Assembly: GCF_040784935.1 (NCBI RefSeq)
Contig: NZ_CP160680.1
Location: 2,037,501 to 2,101,500 of the forward strand
Length of the DNA: 64,000 nucleotides
Origin: Lewinella sp. LCG006
Lineage (GTDB): Bacteria; Bacteroidota; Bacteroidia; Chitinophagales; Saprospiraceae
Reading direction: 5' to 3'
Part shown: positions 51,265-60,082 of the stretch, one piece after another
Layout of the letters: every line of letters starts with the position of its first letter
Position numbering within the stretch: the stretch's first letter is position 1
Position numbers and translations under genes: made by a program
The notes under the pieces: generated by a model
What the model was told of the DNA's origin: nothing
Seen by the model: the letters and a program-made list of their open reading frames with translations, nothing else
Database searches by the model: none

Positions 51265-52575
51265 ATGCGACAACTTCGACTGATTATTCAAAGGGAATAC
51301 TGGACCCGGGTACGCCGCAAGTCCTTTTTGATTGCTACGCTCATTACCCCGCTCGCTTTTGGGCTTTTTGTGGTGGTGGTCAATTATATTTTACAATACA
51401 AAAGCGACGAAGCGATCAGGATCGCGGTCATCGACGAAGGTCAACTCTTTAGTGGCGGTATCGCCGATGAAGAAAATATTTTTTTCAAAATCGTGGACAC
51501 CGACCTGGAGACCATCAAAGAAAACTTCTCTTCGTTTGACTACCACGGTATATTGGTAACACCACCGCCGGGCAACCTACAACAACAGAAATACAATGCC
51601 CGCTATTATACCGATCAAAAGCTTACCCTGGAGCTCGAGCCCGTATTGATCGACCGCTTGCGCACGGCCCTTCGTAAACACAAAATAGCCGCATTAAACC
51701 TCGACGAGCGTAGCCTGGAGGCCCTCAACAGCCAGGTCGATATAGAACCCAAATCCGTGACGCCAGAAGCCATTGTAGGTACCTCCATGGCTGGCAAGAT
51801 TGCGGCGGTCATCGGCATGGTCATGGCCTTCTTTATGTACATTACGGTCTTCATCTACGGGATGATGGTGATGCGTAGTGTGATGGAAGAAAAAACCAAC
51901 CGGATTGTAGAAGTGATGATTTCTTCCGTCAAACCCTTCCCTTTGATGCTGGGTAAAATCATTGGTGTAGGTATGGTAGGGCTCACGCAAGTACTGGCCT
52001 GGGCCATTTTGGTCCCGCTGATGCTCATCGGTGTCAATCTGATTTTTGGGTTCGACATGGGAGCAACCAACTTACCCGAGACACCTCCTGAGTTTGGTGA
52101 TGTGGACCCACAGGTGCTGGCGGCTCAGATCATGACAGAGCTGGGATCTTTCAACTGGTGGGTCATCCTCCCTTTATTTTTGCTCTATTTTCTAGGTGGA
52201 TATTTCATGTACGCTGCTCTTTTTGCTGCTGTTGGTTCGGCCATGGGCGACGATCTTGGCGAAGGCCAATCACTTACGATACCGATTACCATTCCCGTCA
52301 TCCTGGCTTTTTACATCACCATTGCCGCTATTCAGTCGCCCAATTCAGGGCTCGCCATTTGGGCGTCCTATTTCCCGCTGTTTTCCCCCATCGTAATGCC
52401 CGCACGGCTGCCTTTTGATCCGCCTTGGTGGGAAATAACCATCTCTCTAATCTTGCTTATTGGCACCTGCATTGGCTTGATTTGGTTATCGGGCCGGATC
52501 TATCGAGTAGGCATTCTTCTGTACGGCAAGAAGGTGAGCTTATGGGAAATGAGCAAATGGGTGTTTAGAAAATAA
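51265..52575 (+). CDS. ABC transporter permease (NatB-type)
   Basis: A 436-residue ABC-2-type permease: one N-terminal helix, a ~130-residue external loop, then five to six helices beginning MAGKIAAVIGMVMAFFMYITVF and including the VMEEKTNRIVEVMISSVKPFPLMLGKI motif of ABC-2 permeases. It pairs with the upstream ATPase and exports an unknown substrate, in B. subtilis NatAB sodium. Confidence 0.93.
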   Translation: MRQLRLIIQREYWTRVRRKSFLIATLITPLAFGLFVVVVNYILQYKSDEAIRIAVIDEGQLFSGGIADEENIFFKIVDTDLETIKENFSSFDYHGILVTPPPGNLQQQKYNARYYTDQKLTLELEPVLIDRLRTALRKHKIAALNLDERSLEALNSQVDIEPKSVTPEAIVGTSMAGKIAAVIGMVMAFFMYITVFIYGMMVMRSVMEEKTNRIVEVMISSVKPFPLMLGKIIGVGMVGLTQVLAWAILVPLMLIGVNLIFGFDMGATNLPETPPEFGDVDPQVLAAQIMTELGSFNWWVILPLFLLYFLGGYFMYAALFAAVGSAMGDDLGEGQSLTIPITIPVILAFYITIAAIQSPNSGLAIWASYFPLFSPIVMPARLPFDPPWWEITISLILLIGTCIGLIWLSGRIYRVGILLYGKKVSLWEMSKWVFRK

Positions 52576-52579
52576 TCTG

Positions 52580-52618
52580 GACTTTGCCATAGGCATGTCT
52601 TCGGCGTTGGCAAAAGTC
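52580..52618. repeat. Degenerate palindrome GACTTTGCCA...TGGCAAAAGTC
   Basis: Arms related to the GACTTTCGGC palindromes at 12380 and 25554, with a longer loop. It lies 4 nt after the ABC permease stop and directly before repeat copy B. Confidence 0.5.
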
Positions 52619-52630
52619 TGTAGATGGATT

Positions 52631-52710
52631 CGGCCTGCTTCGCGCCCTCGAAGTAAAGAGTAGAGGGATTATGAACGACCAGGAATCAATTCCCAATACC
52701 GGTTAAAAAA
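52631..52710. repeat. Dispersed 80-bp repeat, copy B
   Basis: Counterpart of 12201-12280 at about 74% ungapped identity. It lies in the 153-bp gap before the NTPase gene. Confidence 0.7.
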
Positions 52711-52728
52711 TCCAATTAATACAAAAAA

Positions 52729-53262
52729 ATGGCAGCAAAAATAGTTGTAGCGTCCAAAAATCCGGTCAAAATTGCTTCGGCGCTGGCGGGGTTTCAGGAG
52801 ATGTTTCCTGAGCAATCATTCGTCACGGAGGGCATCAGTGTTCCCTCTGGCGTAAGTGACCAACCCCTTGGTGATGAAGAGACCTACCTGGGGGCATGGA
52901 ATCGGGTGCAAGCCGCAAAAGAAGCCCTTCCTGATGCAGATTTCTGGATAGGTATCGAAGGTGGCAATATCATCAAAGATCAGGACATGGAAGTGATGGC
53001 CTGGGTCATTGTTCTTTCCAAAACCCAAATGGGCAAAGCCCGCACCGCTGGTTTTTATTTACCGCCCAAAGTTATTGAACTCGTAAATCAAGGTTACGAG
53101 TTGGGCCATGCCGACGACCTCCTCTTTGGCGTCTCCAACTCCAAACAGACCGGTGGCTCCTCTGGCTTATTGACGGATGGAGTGATGGATCGCAAGCGCT
53201 TTTATGTCCCTGCCGTTATTCTGGCGCTGATTCCTTTTTTGAAACCGGAGCTTTACGCATAG
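52729..53262 (+). CDS. Inosine/xanthosine triphosphatase (YjjX-type)
   Basis: A 177-residue protein with the family motifs KIVVASKNPVKIASALAGF, GVSDQPLGDEETYLGAWNR and WIGIEGGNI. It hydrolyses non-canonical nucleotides such as ITP and XTP to monophosphate or diphosphate, cleaning the nucleotide pool. The start is the ATG with the normal N-terminus. Confidence 0.92.
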   Translation: MAAKIVVASKNPVKIASALAGFQEMFPEQSFVTEGISVPSGVSDQPLGDEETYLGAWNRVQAAKEALPDADFWIGIEGGNIIKDQDMEVMAWVIVLSKTQMGKARTAGFYLPPKVIELVNQGYELGHADDLLFGVSNSKQTGGSSGLLTDGVMDRKRFYVPAVILALIPFLKPELYA

Positions 53263-53335
53263 TTTATTTTTTTTCGTATCATGGTAACTGAAGCGACGCC
53301 AAATTTTGGCCTAACAACGAGACCACCCATCACAG

Positions 53336-55543
53336 ATGAAGAAACTTGAACGCCGATTATCCTTATCCTACGTAGTTGCTATTGGAATAGGAGGAATGCT
53401 AGGAAGTGGCATTTTCGTTTTACCGGGAATTGCGGCGGCGAAGACTGGCCCATCGATCTGGCTCGCGTACCTACTGGCGGGGATCTGCGTTTTACCGGCA
53501 GCCTTATCTAAATCAGAGTTGGCCACTGCCATGCCCACTTCTGGTGGCACTTACGTGTACATTGAGCGGGCTTTCGGTCCCGTGATGGGTACGATTTCCG
53601 GTATTGGTCTCTGGCTTTCTTTATTGCTTAAAAGTTCTTTTGCACTCGTAGGTTTTGGTGCCTATTTGGCCGTACTGGCCAAAGTGCCGTTAAAATCAGT
53701 GGCTTTAATCAGTTTGGTGCTCATTCTTTGCCTCAACATTCTGGGTGTCAAAAAAGTGGGCAAGGCCCAGCTCATTATTGTCAGTATCAGCATTATTGGT
53801 TTGGTCGCCTTGATCTTTGGCGGAATCATTTCCGTTGAACCCACTAATCTCCAACCTGCCTTTTTAAACGGCAATATGGGCTTGTATGCAGCAACCGCAT
53901 TTGTCTTTGTTTCTTATGCCGGCGTTACGAAAGTAGCAGCCATTGCCGAAGAAATTAAAAACCCTGGCCGAAATCTCCCTATCGCCATGCTGCTGGCGCT
54001 TGTGATTGTCACCACCTTGTATACACTGGTAAGTTTTGCTATGGTCGGAAATATTCCAATAGAGGAATTCAGTACCGACTTGCACCCCGTTTACACGCTC
54101 GCGGATAAAGTCATGGGGCACTGGGCTGGCATTGCTGCGGCTGTTCTTGGTGTGGTCACCCTTATTTCTATGGCCAACAGTGGCGTGCTCGCTGCTTCGC
54201 GTTTTCCCTTCGCGATGAGCCGCGACCGACTGGCACCCGAGCAACTCGGGAAAGTACACCAAAAGTACTTGACGCCCATCCTGGCCATCGTCATTACCTG
54301 CGGGATGATGGCACTGGTTATTATCTTTTTGGAAGTAGAAAAAATCGCTAAGCTGGCCAGTGCTTTCAAAGTGATGATGTTTATTTTGGTGAATTTCTGC
54401 GTCATCGTTTTGCGCGAAACTTCCGTGGCCTGGTACCAGCCCAAATTCCGCTCACCGCTGTACCCCTGGATGCAAATTTTCGGTATTATTTCCGGACTGG
54501 CATTGCTTTATGTACTGGGTATGTCGGCCCTATTAGGCGCGCTAGGTATCATTACTGCTGGCTTAATCACTTTTTACCTTTACGGAAAATCGAGGGTGCA
54601 GCGCAGCGGTGTACTTAAGGTTTATGGGCATCGCCCGGCAGCTTTTCTGCTCTATCGCCGCCGGGAGAATGCCGCCAAAGCTGCCGCTCAGCACGACCTC
54701 AACAGCGCCAGAGAAAACGCCGCCAATCTTGATGGCGCACTGGCCTCCAATGTTCGTACCGTTACGCCTTTGTTTGGTGCCGAGCGCTCGGCCGAAATGT
54801 TGGTAGAAATGTCTGCCGCACTCGCCCAAGGCAACAAGGTGCAGGTCGTCCACCTCCGAGAGGTGCCTGATCAGACGCGCTTGGCTGATGTCCTGGATGA
54901 CGACCCCAAAGTCAACGCACTCAACCGCCGTATCAGCGTCATGGCGAAAGAACATTCGATTGATGTCGATTTTGATGCTGCCGTCACGCACGACCTGGTG
55001 AAAACGATTCAAGACATCAGTGAACAGACCCACTGCCGCTGGCTGGTCGCTGGCTGGAATGGTCGGCAAACGGCCAACAGCATCTTTGTCCGCAACCCAA
55101 TGGGCTGGCTGCTCACCCATATTGACAGCAATTTCGCCCTCTTTCTCGACAATGGCGTCCGCTATATCCGGCGGATCGTCGTGGCTATCCGGCCTGGCCG
55201 CCAGAACCCCGAATTTATCAAAGCTTGCGATCGTATTGCGCAGTTCTACGGTGCCGAACTGACCCTCATGCGCGTGACCATGCCCAAAGCAACAGAGGAA
55301 GAACGTGAAGAACTAAGAGCCCAATCTCAAGCCCTACTAAGCTCCTGCTCTTCCCCCGCTAAACTCCGGGTAGAGGTATCCGCCGACCCCGTACAAGCCC
55401 TCTCCGAAGCTTCCGCAGAGTACGACTTGCTCGTCATTGGCACCCCCGCAAAAGACAATTGGCTGGATGTATTGGTGGGAGTAAATAAAGATCGGTTTGC
55501 GAAGAATGCCGCTTGTTCGGTGTTGAGGTTGACGTTTAAGTAA
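53336..55543 (+). CDS. APC family amino acid permease with C-terminal universal-stress domains
   Basis: A 735-residue protein. Residues 1-430 are a 12-helix APC amino acid-polyamine transporter (IGGMLGSGIFVLPG at the first helix, SGGTYVYIERAFG). Residues ~450-735 contain two soluble domains with UspA-like fold (RRIVVAIRPGRQN and LLVIGTPAKDNWLD, an ATP-site-like G-x-x motif). The fusion suggests transport controlled by nucleotide or stress state. It is found in several Bacteroidota. Confidence 0.92.
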   Translation: MKKLERRLSLSYVVAIGIGGMLGSGIFVLPGIAAAKTGPSIWLAYLLAGICVLPAALSKSELATAMPTSGGTYVYIERAFGPVMGTISGIGLWLSLLLKSSFALVGFGAYLAVLAKVPLKSVALISLVLILCLNILGVKKVGKAQLIIVSISIIGLVALIFGGIISVEPTNLQPAFLNGNMGLYAATAFVFVSYAGVTKVAAIAEEIKNPGRNLPIAMLLALVIVTTLYTLVSFAMVGNIPIEEFSTDLHPVYTLADKVMGHWAGIAAAVLGVVTLISMANSGVLAASRFPFAMSRDRLAPEQLGKVHQKYLTPILAIVITCGMMALVIIFLEVEKIAKLASAFKVMMFILVNFCVIVLRETSVAWYQPKFRSPLYPWMQIFGIISGLALLYVLGMSALLGALGIITAGLITFYLYGKSRVQRSGVLKVYGHRPAAFLLYRRRENAAKAAAQHDLNSARENAANLDGALASNVRTVTPLFGAERSAEMLVEMSAALAQGNKVQVVHLREVPDQTRLADVLDDDPKVNALNRRISVMAKEHSIDVDFDAAVTHDLVKTIQDISEQTHCRWLVAGWNGRQTANSIFVRNPMGWLLTHIDSNFALFLDNGVRYIRRIVVAIRPGRQNPEFIKACDRIAQFYGAELTLMRVTMPKATEEEREELRAQSQALLSSCSSPAKLRVEVSADPVQALSEASAEYDLLVIGTPAKDNWLDVLVGVNKDRFAKNAACSVLRLTFK

Positions 55544-55608
55544 AAGGTTGAGTAAAATGTATTTAATCTGTATCTTACTGATGATAATGATCCAATGAAT
55601 TACACGGC

Positions 55609-56442
55609 ATGCTAAAGTTATTATTTTGGAATACTTATAGAAAATCTCTTCATGAGCAAATACTTGAACTAAAAGAGGAAAAGAATGCAAATATTATAGC
55701 ATTAGTTGAAAATGTGGGAGATGATAACAATTTTCTTTCTGGCTTAGAGAATGTTTCATTTAAAAAAGCTACTGGTAACATAAATCATAATAGGAAAATC
55801 TTCTATAATTCTGATTTTTTTAATATCAAAACGATACATGAACATGGTCGATACACAATATTTGAGCTGAATTATTTTAAAAAAAACATAAAAATAATAT
55901 TAGCTCTTGTTCACTTTCCTTCAAAACTACATGCGGATGATGATGCCTACTTTAGTTATTGTGTTTCCTTGAGGAATAATATTGAAAAAAAGGAGAATGA
56001 ATTGGATACTCGTAATACAGTGATTGTTGGTGATTTCAATATGAACCCTTTCGAAAGTGGGTTTTTAAATGCTACAGGAATAAGTTGTACAGGAATTAAG
56101 TCCGTCGCTTTAAAGTATGCAGAAAGAACTATTTCGGGCGAAAAATTTAGATGTTTTTATAATCCAGCATGGAGTCATTTGGGGGATAGTTCCAGAGGAA
56201 ATGTACCTGGAACGTATTATTATAATAGTTCTCAGTTTAATAATTTGTACTGGAACATGTTTGATCAAGTTATCATAAGGCCTGATTTACTCAGGTTTTT
56301 CGATGATGACAATTTTGAGATAATTACATCAATAAAGGGGCGATCTTTATTAAAAGACAATAATGGAGTTCAAACTATAGACAAGAAGAACTCTGACCAC
56401 CTGCCCTTATTCTTTCAATTAAAAAGTAATAGCAATGAATAA
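55609..56442 (+). CDS. EEP-fold nuclease-like protein
   Basis: A 277-residue protein with LLFWNTYRKSLHEQI (Asn), ALVENVGD (Glu), ALVHFPSK, VIVGDFNMNP (Asp-Asn) and NSDHLPLFFQ (Asp-His): the endonuclease/exonuclease/phosphatase active site. The gene is clearly AT-rich compared with its neighbours. It is the first gene of a tight cluster with two unknown genes; the next starts 8 nt before its stop. The role is unknown, and a defence or toxin function is possible but unproven. Confidence 0.82.
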   Translation: MLKLLFWNTYRKSLHEQILELKEEKNANIIALVENVGDDNNFLSGLENVSFKKATGNINHNRKIFYNSDFFNIKTIHEHGRYTIFELNYFKKNIKIILALVHFPSKLHADDDAYFSYCVSLRNNIEKKENELDTRNTVIVGDFNMNPFESGFLNATGISCTGIKSVALKYAERTISGEKFRCFYNPAWSHLGDSSRGNVPGTYYYNSSQFNNLYWNMFDQVIIRPDLLRFFDDDNFEIITSIKGRSLLKDNNGVQTIDKKNSDHLPLFFQLKSNSNE

Positions 56443-56866
56443 TTTATGGCCATCTTTATCTAGTAGTAATCCAGGGGATTCAAATACACCTAAAAGTATT
56501 TTAATACACCAAGCTAAAGAATTAGAACGAGCCTCTGATACCAAGTTCTCAGGTATTGTGGTAACCACTACAATTAAAGCAAGATTTGATAAAAAATTTG
56601 AAGGGAGTGATGTTTTTCAACATGAGTTTTCTGTTGTAATCCCTGATCTAGATTATAGTTTTACTCTACTCACATTATCACATAAAATAATTGAGATATA
56701 TCCATGTCATGTAGAATCCGATATAGTATTTGTGGCTACTATTGTAAAAAACGAGAGCGAGTTGCTGGATTTACTAAAAACTATTTTTAATGATAAGGAA
56801 ACAGTGAGAATACTTAAGTCTATCATGTTCCAATTAAATGCGGAAGAAGACGCTAAGGATTTTTAA
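56435..56866 (+). CDS. Unknown protein (143 aa) of the EEP cluster
   Basis: An ATG overlapping the EEP stop by 8 nt. The sequence is AT-rich with a beta-rich middle (FSGIVVTTTIKARFDKKFEG and HEFSVVIPDLDYSFTLLTL) and a helical end (NESELLDLLKTIFNDKETVRILKSIMFQL). No family was recognised. Its tight coupling suggests a partner, inhibitor or adaptor of the EEP protein. Confidence 0.65.
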   Translation: MNNLWPSLSSSNPGDSNTPKSILIHQAKELERASDTKFSGIVVTTTIKARFDKKFEGSDVFQHEFSVVIPDLDYSFTLLTLSHKIIEIYPCHVESDIVFVATIVKNESELLDLLKTIFNDKETVRILKSIMFQLNAEEDAKDF

Positions 56867-56899
56867 AAAAATAATCGCCTAATACCAACTAAAAACGTT

Positions 56900-57271
56900 A
56901 TGGATAAGGTCAACAATACAATAGACGAACTACATCAGAAAGCACTGGTCTTGGCTGAAGAGGCTTATTATTTGAAAAAAAATCAAGAATTGGCTTCAGC
57001 GCAAGAAAAATATTTAGCTGCATTCCAATATGAACAAGCTGCAGCCATGCTCTTGGTAAATCAGTACGAAATGGAACCGACCAGAGCCGTTTTTTTCAGG
57101 AGCGCGGCTTGCTTACTTCTAAACCTTCCTTTTCCCTCAGAGGAGTATTTTAGAGAAGCAGAAAAAATGGTCGCCTATGGGTTAAGCGGCAACCCTCCTT
57201 CAGAAATAGCAGAAGAATTGCGACAAGCCTGGCAAGAACTTATGCAACACTTTCAAAAAGAAGCGGCATAG
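56900..57271 (+). CDS. Small helical (TPR/MIT-like) protein
   Basis: A 123-residue all-helical protein: LHQKALVLAEEAYYLKKNQELASAQEKYLAAFQYEQAAAMLL resembles an MIT- or TPR-like hairpin, followed by AVFFRSAACLLLNL and EEYFREAEKMVAYGLSG. It lies 33 nt after the previous gene. I recognise the pattern from hypothetical proteins of accessory clusters but cannot name a family. Confidence 0.65.
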   Translation: MDKVNNTIDELHQKALVLAEEAYYLKKNQELASAQEKYLAAFQYEQAAAMLLVNQYEMEPTRAVFFRSAACLLLNLPFPSEEYFREAEKMVAYGLSGNPPSEIAEELRQAWQELMQHFQKEAA

Positions 57272-57274
57272 AAG

Positions 57275-58027
57275 CTATTTTTTGCCCTCCAAAAACGCAT
57301 ACCTCACCTCCGTCAGAAACAAGCCCTCCGGCGCAATGCTCAGGCTTTTCGCTAAGTGTTCCTGCTTGTCCAGCGCCTGGCGGACCTGAGCGAGACTAAG
57401 TTTGCCCTCACCTACCGAGAGACACATGCCTACGATAAGGCGCACCATACCCCGCAGAAAGCGATTAGCGGCAATGTGGTAAACCCATTCGTCATCCTTG
57501 AATTCCCACTCCGAACGAAACAGCTCGCAGCGCATGGTTTTAGCATCAGAGCCGGTTTTGCAAAAAGGCAGGAATGCTTCATAATCCAAAAGCAATTTCG
57601 CGGCCTCCTGCATCAAGGCCTGGTCGCAATGCTGCGCTCGGTAGAGATAAAAGCTGGTATCCTGCCGGAAGGGGTCTTTTTGCCAGGTAAGATGATATTG
57701 ATAGGCGCGATAGTGCGCATCAAAGCGCGCATGCTGGTCATCGGCGACGGGGAAAATTCGGCGGATCGCAATGTCTTTTGGCAGAAACTTGTTGAGCCTG
57801 GACACGAAACCTTTTGGTAATTCGCCCACAAAATCAAAATGTGCAAAATACTGGCTGGCATGCACCCCTGTATCCGTACGGCCACAGCCCATGATTTCTA
57901 ATTCAGGCGAACGTAAGATCAAGGCCAGCGCCTGCGTAATCGTCTCTTGTACCGATATCTGCGCTGGTTGCACTTGCCACCCGTAATAAGCAGCCCCATT
58001 ATAGGCGAGTTCCATAAAATAACGCAT
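57275..58027 (-). CDS. truA: tRNA pseudouridine(38-40) synthase
   Basis: A 250-residue protein with the catalytic GCGRTDTGVHASQ (Asp) and family segments YMELAYNGAAYYGWQ, HYRAYQYHL and RFLRGMVRLIVGMCL. It modifies uridines 38-40 in the tRNA anticodon arm. Its stop lies 3 nt from the stop of the convergent accessory cluster, and the S41 gene ends 3 nt upstream of its start. Confidence 0.95.
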   Translation of the reverse strand: MRYFMELAYNGAAYYGWQVQPAQISVQETITQALALILRSPELEIMGCGRTDTGVHASQYFAHFDFVGELPKGFVSRLNKFLPKDIAIRRIFPVADDQHARFDAHYRAYQYHLTWQKDPFRQDTSFYLYRAQHCDQALMQEAAKLLLDYEAFLPFCKTGSDAKTMRCELFRSEWEFKDDEWVYHIAANRFLRGMVRLIVGMCLSVGEGKLSLAQVRQALDKQEHLAKSLSIAPEGLFLTEVRYAFLEGKK

Positions 58028-58030
58028 GCT

Positions 58031-59197
58031 CTATTTTTCGTCGACGCTTGCCGCTTTTTCTAAAATGACCGACTTCCCTTTTTCAATAATTGCGTCGATC
58101 CCTTGAAGTTCTTCTGCCGGACCCGTGGTCTGGTAGATGTCGGGCTCAATCCCTTTTTCTATGTTATAACCATCCGGAAGATAAGTACGGGTAGCCGAAA
58201 TACGAAACGTCCAGCCATTTGGCAATTCAAAAGATACCGGTACACCGCCGCCGCCACCACTTTGGTCACCGATCAACGTAACGTTGGGTAAGGTAGACAT
58301 ATAACCCGCAAAGAAATTGGTGGCCGAATAGCTGTGCCGATTTACCAAGACAACAATAGGCTTGTCTAGCATCATCCCCGTACTGTCAGCTACGGCCCAA
58401 CGTCCGGGGCCAGTCGTTTTTTCCTCCTGAGATGCTTTTTCTTCCTCTTCTTCTTTTCCTTTCTTTTTCTTCTGCTTAGCCTTGGCTTCGGCGATAGCTT
58501 TGTAGTCTACTAAGGGTTTTATGAAAACACTATCAGGTACCGAAAAATCATCTGCACTTTGCCCTGATTTGTATTGCATGGTGCCAAAATAGGTACGCTC
58601 GGGCACGAATCGCTCCACCAATCGAAACACGTTGCGCATCGATCCCCCTCCATTTTCGCGAACATCAATGATCAGTCCTTTGGCCTTGGCAAAACGGTTG
58701 AGTACATAGTCGAGGTGCCCTTTGGAGAAGCCCGCTCGGAAAGAGCCATAATAAACATAGCCAATAGAATCCGTCAGCCAGGTATTGAGCAACGCTCCTG
58801 AAGATTGATAATCTCCTTTCCAATACTGGCGATTGAGGAAACCCTGGTTGAAGTTGGCGGGATAGTCCAGGTACCAATCCGCATTGCGGGAACGATCATT
58901 ATTGACATACAGGTTGACGTGGCCGTCTCTGAGCGCAAAAAGCATAGTCGACAGGATGCTGTACAAAGAGTCGTTGCTGAGGCTGTCGTTGATCAGTGGT
59001 CGGTACACCTGATCCAGGGAATCCCAGGCTACTTGCTTTTCGCCAAAAAAAGAATAGTTTTCTTTTACTGCGCGGTAAAAGTAATCGTAGTTATTGCTTA
59101 CGGTATTTTCGGGATTTGGCCCTACGATCCATTTTCCGCAGGTCGTCAGAAGGAGGATCAGCACCAGAAAGCTCAGCGCTCGAATTACGTTTTTCAT
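58031..59197 (-). CDS. S41 family C-terminal processing peptidase-like lipoprotein
   Basis: 388 residues from the ATG at 59197; upstream codons are rejected because the signal peptide begins there (lipobox LTTC, Cys20). The S41 core is seen in KGLIIDVRENGGGSMRN and PIVVLVNRHSYSATNFFAGY (likely nucleophile Ser291) with GDQSGGGGGVP. A Lys/Glu low-complexity stretch (residues ~238-262) is inserted between these two parts, which is unusual for the family. Confidence 0.87.
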   Translation of the reverse strand: MKNVIRALSFLVLILLLTTCGKWIVGPNPENTVSNNYDYFYRAVKENYSFFGEKQVAWDSLDQVYRPLINDSLSNDSLYSILSTMLFALRDGHVNLYVNNDRSRNADWYLDYPANFNQGFLNRQYWKGDYQSSGALLNTWLTDSIGYVYYGSFRAGFSKGHLDYVLNRFAKAKGLIIDVRENGGGSMRNVFRLVERFVPERTYFGTMQYKSGQSADDFSVPDSVFIKPLVDYKAIAEAKAKQKKKKGKEEEEEKASQEEKTTGPGRWAVADSTGMMLDKPIVVLVNRHSYSATNFFAGYMSTLPNVTLIGDQSGGGGGVPVSFELPNGWTFRISATRTYLPDGYNIEKGIEPDIYQTTGPAEELQGIDAIIEKGKSVILEKAASVDEK

Positions 59198-59220
59198 GCC
59201 GGAGATTTTTATTAGAAGAC

Positions 59221-60030
59221 TTACAAGAGTACCCGGAAACCGTAGCCCAGGCTGCCCACCGTAGCGATCATTGGCTTGGTTTTGGGCAGTGGTGTATACA
59301 ACAGGCTCCAATCATAGGCGATGCGATTACTACGCCAATCGCGCACCTGGTTGTCAGCATCAATCCCTACAGTGATTTTGAAAAACTTGTTGAGGGTAAC
59401 GATGCTACAGCTCTTGAAAAAATCTTTGCCTTTTACTTCTGGAATGTGTAAAAACGGTCCTACCCCAATGTAGCTTGGTCGGTACAAGGCCGCGACAATG
59501 GGCAGCTCCACCCTTGTACTGGCAACCCAGGTAGCACTATTGCCTATCCTCCGGCGATCCAGTGCGCCTATACTAAGTGATGATTGAAAAAGGAGACTCT
59601 CTGTATTATTGGTGGGCAAGGGATAGCTGCGGTTATTCCCTTGTACGTTAAACGCGCCGCCAATGTACTGCCTGTTGTCACTGCTAGCATCACCACCAAC
59701 GCTGACGTAGTAGCCTACACTGAAAGAAAGATCATTGAGCTGAGCTTTTCCCTGGGTATCCTTACGGGGCTTAACTTTGGCCTTGAGGGTTGCATTTTCG
59801 ATAGCGAAAGACAAGCGAAAAACACCGTTGTCTCTGATTTCTTCAAAATTGGTAAAAATGCGTAACCCGCTTCCTCGGTAAGCCAGGCTGGTATGCGCTT
59901 GATCACGGACGGTATGGATGGGGATACCTAAGCCCAAGGTGAGGTATTTGCCATGGGCATTTAATATGTTTTCCTGAGCGCTAAGACTTAAGCAGCACAG
60001 CAAGACAAGAAAGCTGGGCCAGATTTTCAT
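59221..60030 (-). CDS. Probable outer-membrane beta-barrel protein
   Basis: A 269-residue protein with a signal peptide (MKIWPSFLVLLCCLSLSAQ) and alternating-hydrophobicity strands ending in an aromatic/aliphatic C-terminal strand (GYGFRVLL). The length fits a small barrel with 8-12 strands. The gene ends 23 nt upstream of the S41 start, so the two may be co-transcribed. The substrate is unknown. Confidence 0.75.
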   Translation of the reverse strand: MKIWPSFLVLLCCLSLSAQENILNAHGKYLTLGLGIPIHTVRDQAHTSLAYRGSGLRIFTNFEEIRDNGVFRLSFAIENATLKAKVKPRKDTQGKAQLNDLSFSVGYYVSVGGDASSDNRQYIGGAFNVQGNNRSYPLPTNNTESLLFQSSLSIGALDRRRIGNSATWVASTRVELPIVAALYRPSYIGVGPFLHIPEVKGKDFFKSCSIVTLNKFFKITVGIDADNQVRDWRSNRIAYDWSLLYTPLPKTKPMIATVGSLGYGFRVLL

Positions 60031-60082
60031 TGTTATCTTGAGTTAAGGGGCGGAAAAAAAGTGCATTTTTTTGTACCGTTTT

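Noticed and set aside
54563-55120. 185-codon reverse ORF in the permease gene
   Set aside because: Complement of the Usp-domain coding region.
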